From Ophioderma brevispina (taxonomy: Eukaryota; Echinodermata; Ophiuroidea; Amphilepidida; Ophiodermatidae): DNA of 64,000 nucleotides. The position numbers and the translations under genes were made by a program. The notes under the pieces were generated by a model that saw only the letters and a program-made list of their open reading frames with translations, did no database searches and was not told the origin of the DNA. Shown here one piece after another: positions 1 to 12,176 of the stretch; the stretch's first letter is position 1, and each line of letters starts with the position of its first letter. The DNA lies in NCBI GenBank assembly GCA_023653785.1, contig JAMKCH010078560.1, forward strand, positions 1-64,000. The letters are read 5' to 3'.

Positions 1-387
1 GCATTGGGCGGATATCATGTATTCGTTTAAGGCCTAACATTTGAAATGTCAAAATGCTTTACAGGTCAGTGTCAAAAATATATACTTAAAAGGAGGCACA
101 GAGAGATTTATATAATTAACAAAAATCAAAATCAGAAATGGTGAATTCGTCAACATGACAAAAGATTGAAATTGTTGTCTTTGGAAAAAATGATATGTAT
201 AAATGCCACATTAAAAGGCAAAACCAAGTATACATTTGTGCAACTTGATGGCACCAAAAATCAAACAATTTGTGTTTAAGCAAATAAATTGACGGCTTCC
301 ATTATATATATTTCTAATTAGATATAGTCTGTGAACAGTAAAGCCTTGGTTTTGTGATTTTGACATGAGCCGAAATTAAAAATTACA

Positions 388-398
388 TTTAAATACAT

Positions 399-435
<37 letters not shown>

Positions 436-489
436 CATATATATATATATATCTTAATATATATATATATATATTATATTAGATATATA
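388..489. repeat. (AT)n microsatellite
   Basis: About 100 bases of nearly pure alternating A and T, broken by a few other bases. It is self-complementary and prone to slippage. Confidence 0.9.
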
Positions 490-1335
490 TCATTTAATCC
501 AATTTTAATCTGGAATTGATTTTGACCCAAACACAAAATTTAATTTAAAACCCACCAGGTAATTTCGGTGCACCAACATCTTGCCCATCATCCTATCCGT
601 TAAGAGCCATTTCAAGTTAGGCTTACACACGTCATGTATGGTACCCCGCCCAATGCAGGCCATGCGGACGAATTAGGGAATGATATTTATGAATTGGCAT
701 GACCAATGACGAAATAGTTGACCATGTACAACGGACAATTGTCCTATGACCAGACGAGACATGTGAATTAACACGAACGAACCGGTGGACCATCTGATGA
801 GTTAGGAGTGTACAGGTTTGAAGTGTTTGACCAAAGACGAAATCGAGTTGGCAAAGGTACAGTTTCAATTCTTTGGGACGAATTGGAACTAAACAATTGT
901 TGAATTCGGATGAACATTGTGCGAAATCGAACGGGAAAACCTATATTAACATCATTAGAAGCTCTGGAATTTGGGTTGAACGGGCGCGGGGCGCACCCCA
1001 AATGTTCAAGACAAGTGCATGGCCCTCTCCTAAAGTGTCAAAAGAAAAATGGGAGCGCACTTTTATCCAAATGTCCTCGTGTCTCGACGGTTCCTCAGAC
1101 ATCATGGTTGAGTTCAGTCAACATTTTCTAAGGCTTCTTTTATGGAGGGATATTCTCTAATAGAAGCATCATATAGGATATACGTGAATGAGACTTCTTC
1201 TCCAACATCACTTTGTTTTGACACGTAAAATCATGTCGAGAAAATATTTTGCCACTCTTATTGGTTGTAGACGACTCCCGATTGATGTTTGCAACGCTGT
1301 AGACGAGAGAAAAGCAGTCTTAACTGTTTTGTTAA

Positions 1336-1790
1336 TAAAGTATTAATTTTAATAATAATAATAATAATAATAATACAGAGATTTATTAGCGCTTCATGCT
1401 ATGAGCTTAAGCCCGCTTTCACAAATGGCGCTGCATCATGCTGCCCCAAAACTACCATAAACCTTAGACAATCATTTCAAGGGACCTGAAGCAGATCGGG
1501 ATCAGAGCTTTCCCTATCAGCAAACATACATCGAGATAACCATAGCAGCCCGGGAACCGCATTCCCAAATATCGGCATGGGTAAATCGAGACAACCACCA
1601 GCGGTTAATTTCCTTGTCCAGGGAAATTCAAGACATGATTTGTGCAATCTCACAGGCTAGAACGCACGCCTATACGCATGGATGAGCATAACAACTGGAG
1701 TAAGAGCGCTACTGATTGAAGCTATCTGTCCCGCCCCCATTTTTGGGGATGGGGGCATGAAAAATTATGCTTACCGCTGCCCAAAGAACA
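1336..1790 (-). repeat. Possible minus-strand SINE or LINE 3' end with (ATT)n tail
   Basis: Read on the minus strand, the sequence ends with AAGCGCTAATAAATCTCTG followed by an (ATT)n run (plus-strand 1348-1375). An AAAGCGCT-like word followed by a short microsatellite is typical of CR1/L2-type LINE 3' ends and the SINEs that share them. The body to the right (about 1400-1750) has more balanced base composition than its surroundings, but I do not recognise it. Boundaries are approximate. Confidence 0.4.
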
Positions 1791-2362
1791 CTAGAAGGAT
1801 TCTCTATTAGGAGGCGTTTAAGTTAAGATTCTACAAATGACCAACTTTCTTAACTGAAAACCCATGGTTATTATAAAAAGAAACCCGTGGAGATTTTAAC
1901 TTTGCAAAATACATAGGGACATTTCGTGATCCACAACCTCGTCCCCTGACTTACCTCGAAAAAGTTGAGACTTTTATATCATCTGAACCGTTAGCCTTTG
2001 TAATCTATGTGTATACCTAATCTTACGTGCAAATTCGGTCGTATCTGTAAGAAATTCGCAATTTTGTATTTTACAGCACAGTGGCCTTTATGGGACCGTA
2101 GGAAACAAGCAATTGCTCATAACATAAGACCTCAAGATCGGAATCAACCTCAATTTTGTGAATAAGCTTTTTTCAAGGTTATCTAGTAAACAATGAATAA
2201 AACAGAAGGTGCTGGAATCACGAAATGCATGCACCTTTAACACACAAAAAGAAAGACGCTAGGCATATTTAAATCGCTAGAGTTCTTTGAAAACCCATTA
2301 AAAGTTAGGCTTTAGGTGCGTATATACATGAGACCAAGTCTAAAGTGAGACCTGCATGGTCA

Positions 2363-3836
2363 CAGGGGCGTAGCTACCATAGGGACAGAGTGGACAAAGT
2401 CCACGGGCCCCGAGAGGTTAGGGGGCCCCAAGAGATTGGAGAAAAAAAGAGCGGGAGAAAGAGAAAAAGAAAGAGAAAGAGAGCAAAAAGGGAAAGAGGG
2501 AAGGAGAACAAAAATGATAAGATTTGCAAATTTTCAAAACAGGGCCTAATACTATCACGCTGTTTTTATTAATTCCGGGGCCCCTCTATACTGATAAGCG
2601 AGAGGCCCTATCTTAATGTCAATCAAAGTGTGCATTTGATACCGATACACGAGAGGCCCTATATTAATGTCAATGTAGGAAAGTCTGCATTTAAAAATTA
2701 TAATGGGTCATTTACCAGGGCCCATAGATACCAAACCATAATGGCGTTGGATTCAGCGACCCTTGTTATGGGCCCCACGGTGGTGGCTTTTGTTATTCTC
2801 TACTTAAATTTTGAATCCCTTCTGGGCCTATTTGACCCAATGACAAATTCAGACCTGCATGCTACTCATTAATGTCTAGCACTAGTATTTCTAGAATAAT
2901 GAGAAATTGGCGTCCCGAAGTTCTAGAGAAAAACGAGAGAGTTTGGAGAAAAAGAGAGGCCATGGAGGGGCCTTGACGACTAAAGCATACTTTCGATTAG
3001 AGTGGATTCAATGACCCATGTTATGAGCCCCAAGATGACTTTTGTGTTTTCTCTTAAATTTTGGACCCACTTCTTGCCGTAATTGCCACAATAGCACATT
3101 CAGCCCTGATTGCTATTCATTACGGTATAACACTAGTTTCTGCAGAAATGGGGAATTGGGTCCAGAAGATTAGGGGCCTAAGAGATTGGAGGAAGAGAGA
3201 GAGAGAGAGAAACATCTCTAACACGTATTTCGTAAAATTTGAAAATTCTTGAAGATTTTCGAAGTCGGGGCTCTCAAAGTATTATGTAAGCTCTTGTTCA
3301 TTGATTTGCATTCAGAAGTATTATTGAATAACATTTTTCTTTAAATTACCCGCGCGAATGATATCTGTTGGTCCAAGGTTCCGTTCGAACAACCTTAACT
3401 TTGAATCTAAAATTTGCATTAGGATTGACAACAAGTTACGTTTATTAATGCAAATCCAGACGAAGAAACGCAAAATACATTATAAAAATAATTTGAGGTA
3501 TAGAGGCTTTCTTTTTTACAACACTGGGCATAAAAAAATTTAGCAACATTTTACTTTCAATTAGCCACATGAAAAACCTATGTATTATTATAGCATCACT
3601 ATAATTATGATAGCGTTCATCATAACAGTTACGATATTCGTCTTCATGAGAATCTCTAGGCAGTTGAATTTTTCTTTAGAAGTCTGCAGTTATCAATATG
3701 TGATGGTGCTATGCTTAATGTGTGACATATGATTGAGACTGTTGAATTTTGATCCAAATTTTCGAGCATACCTAGGGGCCGAGGGCCCCAGTTGATTTTT
3801 TGTCAACGGGCCCCGAACGTGCTAGCTACGCCACTG
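2363..3836. mobile_element. Non-autonomous hAT-like transposon, 1474 bp
   Basis: The left end reads CAGGGGCGTAGCTA and the right end, reversed, reads CAGTGGCGTAGCTAGC. This is the CAG-GGCGTA terminal pattern known for hAT elements in many animals. The terminal regions share further GGGGCCC-rich inverted blocks. The flanking octamers are CATGGTCA (2355-2362) and CATTGTCA (3837-3844), a 7 of 8 match that fits the 8-bp target duplication of hAT. The inside contains a purine-rich stretch (2440-2520) and no transposase frame, so it would need a transposase supplied elsewhere. The divergence of ends and target duplication suggests an old copy. Confidence 0.8.
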
Positions 3837-4268
3837 CATTGTCATAGTGTAATTTAGTCTCACCAGAAAAGACATTTTGCTTGGCATTGACACAGGGTAT
3901 TTTGTATTTATTTTGAAATTTGCATTTTAATCTTAGAAATTTGCTAGTTACTTGAAGAAGAAAATGTGGATACTGTCAATTTTGGACAAAACTATGATTT
4001 TGACTTAGACCAGGCTAACTTTAAACCGGGTCTAACTTTTTGTGCATACGGACCTCAGAGTTCAATATACCGGATAAAAAAGATTCTATAAGTGTTACAT
4101 TTTGGACAAAGATATAGAATCTTCACAATTTAAATAGGCTAGGAACCTTCTTCCTTAGTGTGTTCGTTTATTTTAACAAACAGTTTTAAACCTTTTGGGT
4201 TCATCTCTAAAGGCTTTCTTTCTGTTCTACAAAGACCTTTTGAAGGAATTTGAAGGGTTCTTGATTAA

Positions 4269-4897
4269 CCCTCGTCTTACCAAGCCTTTTTTGTAACACG
4301 GTTTACCAAGGGGTGGTGGGGTTGGTTACCACCCGTCCCCCCCCCGCGAGAATTTGTTTATAAAAGCACCCGATGCTTATGATTTTCATACCAATGGATA
4401 GCTAGGTCCTCCTCTTTCAATTGATTACCAAATAAGTACTAAAATACCTAGTATGGCGTCACAATGACGTCATAAAGTCGCGCGGCGGCAAAATTGGCAT
4501 TTCCACAGGAAATAGGCGAACATCCGATTTTGCGCTAAAAAAGTAGGAATATCGGCTTTTCATGCGGTTTCAGCTCTAATTGATGGCAATTGACTATTTT
4601 TAACATAAATATAGGAGTTTTAGAGCAATGCTATGCATAATAATTTCAAAATGTACTACAAAATATTCTTGGGTGGCAACCACCCCCCCCCCCCCCGTAA
4701 CCCTTCGACTTGACGGCATACCCTAACCCCGGTGAAGTGCTACCTTCACATTTTTTCGCTAAAATGACGGAAGGATGAGAAACAACTACCTGGAAGCTTT
4801 TTACGCAAAATTTTTGTCATTTTATGCGCACCGGAGCACAGTTTCGTCAGTAGGGGGGTTGTAAACCACCCCCCCCCCCCCCTTTGGTAAGAGATGG
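4269..4897. mobile_element. TTAA-flanked miniature element with CCC ends, 629 bp
   Basis: TTAA lies on both sides (4265-4268 and 4898-4901). The left end CCCTCGTCTTACCAAG and the reversed right end CCATCTCTTACCAAAG are imperfect inverted repeats. A TTAA target and CC(C) termini fit the piggyBac superfamily. The element carries three C-runs (about 4338, 4682 and 4868), each inside an ACCACC context, and a perfect palindromic CRE word TGACGTCA at 4465-4472. It has no coding capacity. Just outside the right end a unit of about 28 bases containing TTAAAGGTTCCTTAAAG occurs twice in tandem (about 4899-4955). Confidence 0.65.
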
Positions 4898-5409
4898 TTA
4901 AAGGTTCCTTAAAGTTTTAAGGTTGATTAAAGGTTCCTTAAAGTTTTAAAGGTTATACAAAGAATCCTTTCTTGGGTACATAATCTTTTTTGCTATAACA
5001 AAGAATCGCATAAAGATTCATTACAAACCAAAAAAATAATTCTTTCAAAAGAAATAAGAGCAGCCAAGATCAATTAGTGGATACGTAGTTGGGAGAACTT
5101 TTTTTAAATAGTGCAATGAATACCTGTTGGCCTATCTCATTTTCATCGCTAATTTTCATATGATAAGTACGTTTCCTGACCGTTTAAATTACAGCTGTCG
5201 ATCTTGATCGTTCATGGTTAAAGGACAACTTCGTGATCTACAGCAGGCCTCGTTCCCCGTCTTACATGTGTGGAACGAATCAGAAGTTCTAGAATCACGA
5301 ATTCACCTTGGAAAAATCTTTTGTAACTGCAACTCCTGAACTCTGGAAGAATCGCCCCCGAATCGTCCTCCCACACATAAATAAAAATTGCCACACACTG
5401 CAGCGTTAA

Positions 5410-5912
5410 GACTACATGGTCAAGTATTTTGCACAATGAAGAGAGAAAAACCTGGTTTTTTCAACCGAAAAACACTTTTTTTCGATTGGAAAAACCATGT
5501 TTTTCGAGCTTATAAACTAGTTTCAAAAACCTAGCTTGTCAAATCGATAGTCAAGGGTTTTCGAAAAAATCTTGTTTTTCGATCGAAAAACGGTTTAATC
5601 GAGCGATAAACTTGGTTTATCAAAACCTAGCTTTTCACATCGATAAACCTGGGTTTTTCAATTGAAAACCCAGGTTTATCGTTGAAAGCTCGGTTTTTGA
5701 AAAACCTGGTTTGTTCGAAAACTTTGCTTAGCGGGTTTAAAAAACAGGTTTTTTCGATTTGAAAAAGCGGTTTTTTCGATTCGAAAAGCTAAGTTTTTTT
5801 ATCAACCCCTAGTTTATGGGTCGAGAAACCTGGTTTTTCGGTTGAAAAACCAGGTTTTTCGGCGAAAAACTAGGTTGTTCTCTTTCATTGTGCAAAGTAC
5901 TTGCCATAGACT
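5410..5912. mobile_element. Foldback-like element built of chained short palindromes
   Basis: The outer arms pair: the left arm reads CAAGTATTTTGCACAATGAA (about 5419-5438) and the reversed right arm reads CAAGTACTTTGCACAATGAA. Between them lie roughly 430 bases made of degenerate copies of a palindromic word of the form AAAACCNGGTTTT joined by TCGATTGA-like inverted spacers. Almost every 20-30 base segment can fold on itself and on many other segments. No frame of note is present. I do not recognise a named family. Confidence 0.6.
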
Positions 5913-6849
5913 TCACTCAAAACTCATTTTGTTCAGCAATTAATTTTTCTTGTGTATATATAATTGTATTTTTGTATATTTCATTGTACTTTTCTTTGTT
6001 CCGCGCATTAGAAACTGGTAATGGGATGCTCTTATGTTATATTGATTTTAAAATGTTTGAAATTCCATGAATTTTATTTTTGGCAGTCTGTAGTCCTACG
6101 TCACTGAGACGAACCATGCATGTAGTTTGGACGAAAATTATTATAAAATATTTATTTCGATTGATTTTTGAGATGGAAAATTAGGTAATACTTAATTTTA
6201 AGTATAAAGTGCATCTAAAACAACAACAGCACATTTTTTGAAGAGCGCCACCATTTTTTTTAAAAAAACGAGATTTTTGCACAGTTGCATTGGAACACTG
6301 TAAAACGGAGTCTTGGCAAAAGACACTTCACGTGTCATCAATTTTGAGACATGTATCTATTTAGACACACAGTAATGTCTAATTGTTCAAACGACACGTC
6401 TCTTTTCAGCGAAAAGACTCAAACAAGATAAGGCCGCAGAATTAGCTAGCACGTTTTAAAGATACATTGGAGGAAAACATTAGTACCATCCCCAAAAGAA
6501 CCATATTTAATGTTGATAAGATAGGCCTACACACATTACTAAATTGAAAGAGACGATAATGAATATCAATGAAAAACGACGAAATTGCTTTTTTAATACG
6601 CTTGTCTTGATATTGACGGACGAATTCGACGAGCAATTGGACGAAAATCAATGACACAAAAATGAACATCAACTACCGAAAAGTTAAATTGGTTTTGCTT
6701 TTCTCGCGATTCACATTTTTAGGACGAATTCCAATTGTCAGTTTTATTAAAATCAATTACACAAGTGCGAAATTAACTGGGAATTAAATTAAATTAACTG
6801 GCCCACTTAAGTGTTAGCGCTAGCTAAAATATTTTTAAAATCCCGGACA

Positions 6850-7115
6850 TTTTACCCTACACTGATTAAAATTTAATAAGCATTGGTTAAATTTTCAACC
6901 AACGTTTGGTTAAAATTAGGTTGATTTTCAAACATTTATACCAACAGTTGTGTTGTTCTCCGTCAACAGCTGTTTAAAATGAACCTTTTAACATATATAT
7001 TTGGAAATCAGCCTAACTTACGTTGGTTAAAATTTAATCAACGCTTGTTAATTGTCAAGCAATGCTGGGTAAAATGCTTTAATCAGTATTTCAACCAGCG
7101 TTTTAAGAGTATGCC
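6850..7115. mobile_element. Palindrome-chain element with GGTTAAA words
   Basis: The interval repeats GGTTAAAAT and its complement ATTTAACC-like words many times, with inverted outer segments: CTGATTAAAATTTAAT on the left pairs with CTGATTAAAGCATTTTACC read backwards on the right. It has the same architecture as the element at 5410-5912 but a different repeated word. No coding content. Confidence 0.45.
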
Positions 7116-7234
7116 CGACAAATAATTGTCTTAATTTACAAACCAGTTGATTTTTTTCTTTATGTTTCATTTGCAAATTTGTAAGGTTATAGTTAGTTTT
7201 TAATTTTGTTTCCATATACTTAATATCTAGCTCG

Positions 7235-7990
7235 TTAAGTTGTTTTGTCCCACGATTTGTTTAAAAAAAATTCGTCTGTGGTCAATTATATTCAACCATT
7301 ATTTTGATCAATAAAAAGGAACTTTATTTTCAACACTGTCGCCAAAATCAAGTTAATTTCGAAAGTTATCCATGGTCCATGATCTGAATGTACAAAGCAA
7401 TTTCGTTTTTTGGTCATTCACATTTCATATCCAGCCTCAGTATATTCGTCTGTATGGTGTAAAGGCCAGGCATGCTATATAAGAGGTTTTAGGCATAGAG
7501 GAGGAGCATCAGCAGATAGTGAAGCAAAGCACCAACAGCGAGCGGCTGGGCACCGAATGGGTGCGGGCGGGAAGGCAACCGCAGGGGGGGCATCAACTCC
7601 TCTTTATTTCGTTGCACCCTATTTATTTTTTAAAACCTTGTCACCTCAGTGTCTTTCTTATTTTTATATCATGTTTTTTTATTCCTTTTTTGATTTTCTT
7701 AATCTGGTTTGTATTCATTAAGTGCTGGTAGAAACAAGCGAAAGACGGGGAAAAATTATGCTAAATTTGGTTGATGTTGCAGGCCTAGCTTTTAGCACCC
7801 ACACGAAAATACAGCAACGACAAACGAATATATGAACTAAAATTGAAAATTGTATGGCCAAAGGACCGAATTAATTTGTTACATTCAGATCATGGGCCCT
7901 GGATACGACCCGTAAATTAAATTGATTTTGACGAAATTGTATCAAAATCAAGTTTAATGTTATTGATCAAAAATTCTGAATATCTTTCAT
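7235..7990. mobile_element. Foldback element, FB family copy 1
   Basis: The left arm (about 7235-7460) reappears inverted on the right (about 7760-7990). Both contain GATCAATAAAAAGGAA/GATCAAAAATT, the word ATGGNCCATGATCTGAATGTA and the GACGAAAT-type word. A GC-richer centre at 7480-7590 separates the arms. The 103-residue frame at 7410-7721 crosses arm and centre and is not credible as a protein. The arms match the larger foldback element at 15640-17010. Confidence 0.6.
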
Positions 7991-8869
7991 AAAAGAAGAA
8001 AAACGATTAATTAGAATCGTGATCCCGATTATAATTTTGGAAGGACGTTTCCAGAAGCATTGAATTATTATCGGCGGATCTCCGATATTAATGAATTACC
8101 AAATTCTTCTTTTGCGATTACATAGAGAATTTGAGCTCTATCCTTCACAGGTAGTTCTTGCCAATTAGGGGCACATAAAGTCAACGTCCCTTACATTCAA
8201 TTGGGGCTTGACCTTTGGTAACTAAGCATTTAGACATTCAACCTATCTCTTATTTTAATCCATATGAGCTCCACCAATTAATTTTCATTTAATTTTTTTT
8301 ATTTATTGAGATATCTAAAATATCTGTATTCGTATGTGCCTATTGTAACTGTAACTCTGTTTGACCACTGTCTCAGATTGCAATAAATGCACAGTGACTA
8401 GTGCACAGACATATTTATGCGGATGGAAAGTACAAAAAATTTTTTTAAAATAATTTCACCATTTTAATCCAATCGGAACAACTTTAAAATTTTCCACTGA
8501 TACAACTGAAATTGACCCGTTTAGTGATTTGCTGTTTTTACTCTGAAACTAAGGCTTGTAGATAGTACAAAATGTACTTTAGGAATCCTACAAAAAGTGG
8601 GTATGGCCTACTTTTCAAACACGATTTATCAATTTAAAAATTTGTACCCTGTAAACAATCTTTGTCTCGGCCCCCTCCTAATACACATTTGCAACACTTA
8701 TTTGTGTACTCAGATGTGTTACCAATTCTGTGTAGCTCCCAGGCTATATCGGGATCACGATAATAAATCAACGGCTTCTGGAAAAGGACTTCCAATTATG
8801 ATAAATACAGCCGGAAAAAGGAAAAAAGAAAAAAAGTCGTGTATTATATGCTCATCCATTACTTGTTCC

Positions 8870-9275
8870 GTTGGTTCAAGCAAGGCACGATAGAGGTCAT
8901 TTCGTGAGGTTGGTACTTTTTCACAATGGACGGAAGAAAAATGTTGCTGTTCCAGGTCCCGCCGTTGCGTTAAATGTACAATGGGGAGCTCCCGTTATAA
9001 TTTACAAAATTGCTTCTCTTAGGAACATCCGCAATTTTAGAGCATTCTCATTCGCAGGTATAGTTTACTACACCAAATAACGAACACAACTGTTGCAAAA
9101 AAGTTTTGGTTTGAAATTTGGCTTTGGATGTGCCGAAAAACAAATAACATTGTGACATACCATGCTTCCATTTCTAATTTCTCATATGTATTGGCCCTAA
9201 AAATTCTACTTAATGATATTCTTAATTGTGGGTTTATAATAAAATTAAAAAGTGAGGCATTTCCTTTCAGTCATT
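8870..9275 (+). repeat. Dispersed repeat beta, copy 1
   Basis: This block aligns in the same orientation with 14510-14870. Shared words include TTTTCACAATGGACGGA, TTCGCAGGTATAGTTTACTA and AATAACATTGTGACATA. A further inverted copy is split across 10728-10778 and 11749-11905. The block is non-coding. Confidence 0.7.
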
Positions 9276-9289
9276 GTTCTTATTTCAGC

Positions 9290-9880
9290 TAATTTTTATT
9301 ATTTAACCTCTTTCTTTCTTTAGTTAACCTCATTTCTTTCATCGTATTTTTCTTTCTTTCATATTTTATTTCTCTCTTCACCTCGTTTCTTTCTTTATTT
9401 CATCCGTTTTTCTTTTCTTCCATCTCATTCATTTCTTTCCCATTTTTTTTCTGTTCTTTTATACTTTTAATATCATTATTGTATATTTTCTTTTAATTTC
9501 TTTTTCTGATTGTCTTAATCTTGCATTTTTTGCTCGGGATATAACTAAAGGAAAAGACAGCAGAAACAATATGATATATAAATTTTGCTGATGATGTTAC
9601 AGGCTTATAGCTCTTAGTCATGGCCTATACACACACACTACACTCAGATGATGGGCCATGGATACCACGAAATTAAACTGATTTTGACGAGAAAAGCAAT
9701 AGGAATATAATTGACCAAAGACGATTTTTTTTAAAACAAACGCACATTTCAGTTTTCTTTGGACGAAAAACCACTTAAAGGAGATATGAAATAATGCAAA
9801 TAGAATCATAAAGCTGAAATGAAAAATAACAAAACAATATAAAAAACAAGACAAAAAAACAAACATTTCTTTGATTATTG
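9290..9880. mobile_element. FB-family fragment: pyrimidine tract plus solo right arm
   Basis: A degenerate CTTT-rich tract (9295-9480) is followed by the FB right arm (about 9540-9870), containing GATGATGGGCCATGGATAC and GATTTTGACGA. The same order, tract then arm, is found in the intact foldback element at 15640-17010, where the tract is the loop. Only one arm is recognisable, so this looks like a half element. Confidence 0.55.
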
Positions 9881-9924
9881 ATTTAGTGAATGAGTGAGTT
9901 TTGATGTATTGATGGATTTGTATT

Positions 9925-10080
9925 TATTATTTATTTATTTATTAATTAAATTAATTATTAATTTAGTTATTTAGTTATTTATTTATTTATTTATTTATTT
10001 ATGATTTAGTTATTTATGTAGTGAGTTAGTTAGTTTATTATCTATTTATATTTATTTAATTTATGATTTATTTATTTACC
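9925..10080. repeat. Degenerate (TTTA)n tract
   Basis: A run of TTTA/TTAT repeats, about 150 bases long. It abuts an inverted copy of repeat alpha, whose plus-orientation copies end in (TAAA)n at about 14484-14500 and 15585-15606. The tract is therefore probably the microsatellite tail of that element. Confidence 0.75.
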
Positions 10081-11905
10081 TGATCCAAAGTGTAACAATT
10101 AGTAACTTTAAAGACTTAACTTAAAGAATTCGACCAATTTCTTGTAGGATCATGTTGCCGCTCGGTTTTGGCCACTCTTGAGCTCAAATGGGGCAACGAT
10201 ATAACACTTTTTTTTTTTAACACTTTCATTCTTGTTAATAGTATATAGTTTTTTATATTTTACACACCACTGTTACTATTGGAGGCCTGTTGGGGGATAT
10301 TGGTACTTCCATAAATAAGCACCCACTTGTGAATGCCGATCTTGGCCTAAAATCAGTTTCAACTTTTTGTTGAAAATTACTATTACATTATGGTCTTATT
10401 GGAAAGTCCTTCAAAATGGGGGAATGGATAAACCAAATACACAAAAAGCAGAGCAGGAGGAAAGCAAAAATATAGTGTTTTAGTTGTAAAGGGGGACACC
10501 ACAAATGCAAATCCCATTGAGCACCCTAGAACACTAGTTTTAATTTTTTAAATATTAATTTTTGTTATGTTCCGGAAAGAGGGGTCCATATGCAATCATG
10601 TAATTCCATTCATCGAATCCATAAAATATTTTTTTAGGAACTTAATGCCAGAAAAAGTTAAATTTCACTTTTTTATTTTTTTCTTTTTTCAAATGTTTTT
10701 TCTCCATTTTTTTCAAAGTTGAGCTTTGAAGTGGTCACTTTTTATTATAGAAACCAACAAGGGTAAGATATAAATTAAGGGGAGGCAGTGAAGGTGAAAC
10801 CCGTTTTTTGAATTGTAGCACTTACATTAACTTCTGTTTGACTTGAAGCGACGTTAGGATGGGAATTCCAAAAAATACATTAATTGCATGTTAAAGTAGC
10901 CGTTGCTATGGCAACGACGGCCATCTTGGATAGAGATGAACAAACCGTGGCAGATTATTTCTGGCAACCTTAAACGCTATTTTTACCAAAACCAACTCGA
11001 AGATTAAAGAGATGGCCCCCCCCCCCCCAATTTACAACCCCGACAGAGGCTTTTCTCACTTTCCTTTGGCGAAAATTGAGTCAAATGAGGTCAAAAGGTT
11101 ACAATTTTGGCCGCGAAAAATATCCGTTCAAAGTGCAATTGACTCATTGGATCGTTTTAAAAGTATCAAAATATGGATTTTTCTTAAGGTTTTTAATATA
11201 TAAGGTCTTCATCAGTCACTGTGCCAAGTTGATAGCATGCACCATTTGCTGAGAAATTTCCGCACGTAATTGCACATAGTGCAAAACTCATTTTGGAAGA
11301 AGGGGAGGGAAATAAAACGCATTTTAATGTTATAAAAACACTAATTTGCAAATTTTTAAGCAAAAAAAAAAACATGCAAAATGAGATGACCCAAACCTGC
11401 TTTCTTTGCCCAAAATAACGTTTTACCTGTTGAAAAAAACATACATTCAACAACCCTGTATTAAAATACAATTTGATGGCCTTTTCACTAATTTTTAATT
11501 ACGATCCCTCAAAAACAATAAAATACTTAAGAAAATTTAACACACACATTCATAGGAGAAATTAATTTGGTTGATGAATTTCTCGAAAAATCCTTTCAGT
11601 GAAAAGCAGGAGTACCTTTTGAATTTTGACCTATTGAAGTCAAATAAAAAAGCCAAATGAAAACTGAAGTTGATTGAATTTGAAATTGCAAAAATCCTAA
11701 GTGATATAAAAAACATCCAATTTTCAAATTCACATTAAAGGCTTCCCCTTAAGTAAATTTTGGAGGCAAATAACATATGATACGATTAGAAAACGGAAGC
11801 ATTGGTATGTCACAATGTTATTTTTTGGTAATTGGGAGGTTTGGTAAACTATATACCTGCGAATTGGTTTAATGCTCCAAATTGCGTATTTCTAACTGAC
11901 TTCTG
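10081..11905 (-). mobile_element. Inverted copy of alpha-beta-gamma composite repeat, interrupted
   Basis: Read on the minus strand this interval gives, in order, a beta block (11905-11749 joined to 10778-10728), a gamma block (about 10728-10200) and a shortened alpha block ending in the microsatellite. The same order occurs uninterrupted at 14510-15608. The beta block is split by the TTAA-flanked element at 10779-11748. Base-level agreement with the plus copy is good around TTCTTGTAGGATCAT and GTGGTCACTTT. Confidence 0.65.
10779..11748. mobile_element. TTAA-flanked 970-bp element inserted in repeat beta
   Basis: TTAA occurs at 10775-10778 and 11749-11752. The left end GGGGAGGCAGTGAAGG and the reversed right end GGGGAAGCCTTTAATG are imperfect inverted repeats. 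The uninterrupted beta copy at 14510-14870 (reversed) reads AAATTAAGTAGATTTT at the same place, so the empty site has one TTAA and the filled site two. This directly shows a 4-bp TTAA duplication. The inside has a perfect RFX-type X-box GTTGCTATGGCAAC at 10902-10915, next to GGCCATCTTGG, a YY1-like word. The termini are not CCC, so Kolobok is as plausible as piggyBac. No transposase. Confidence 0.8.
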
Positions 11906-12006
11906 AACAACGGAACAACTAAATGGATGAGCATAGACACGAACGTGGCGCTTTTCCCGGGCAACACTGCAAACCACAAGGGAGTTCCAATTGACACGCT
12001 GGGGGT

Positions 12007-12176
12007 TCTGAGAGGACTACACCAGGAGTAGTGTTAAAATTCAACACTCTTGGTGTTAAACCAACACCATAAAGGTGTTATTTAACACCAAATAGTGTTT
12101 AAAACACACCAAGAGGGTGTTAAAATAAACACTAAAGGTGTTAAATTTTGACCACCCCTCTTGTTGGTCTCCTAGA
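12007..12176. mobile_element. Palindrome-chain element with GGTGTTAA words, 170 bp
   Basis: The left end GAGGACTACACCAGGAG and the reversed right end GGAGACCAACAAGAGG are roughly inverted. Between them AACACC and GGTGTT alternate about every 15 bases, so that nearly the whole interval can form nested hairpins. It is comparable in plan to the elements at 5410-5912 and 60619-60775. Confidence 0.55.

Larger units (their letters stand above)
1..2362. other. AT-rich intergenic stretch without a recognisable gene
   Basis: No open frame here resembles a known protein. The stretch holds an (AT)n microsatellite near 388-489 and repeated gacgaaat/gacgaatt words between about 660 and 930, which are also found in the arms of the foldback elements further right. 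A minus-strand retroposon-like tail lies near 1340-1790. The short frames around 632-1160 overlap each other on both strands and show no coding character. Confidence 0.6.
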
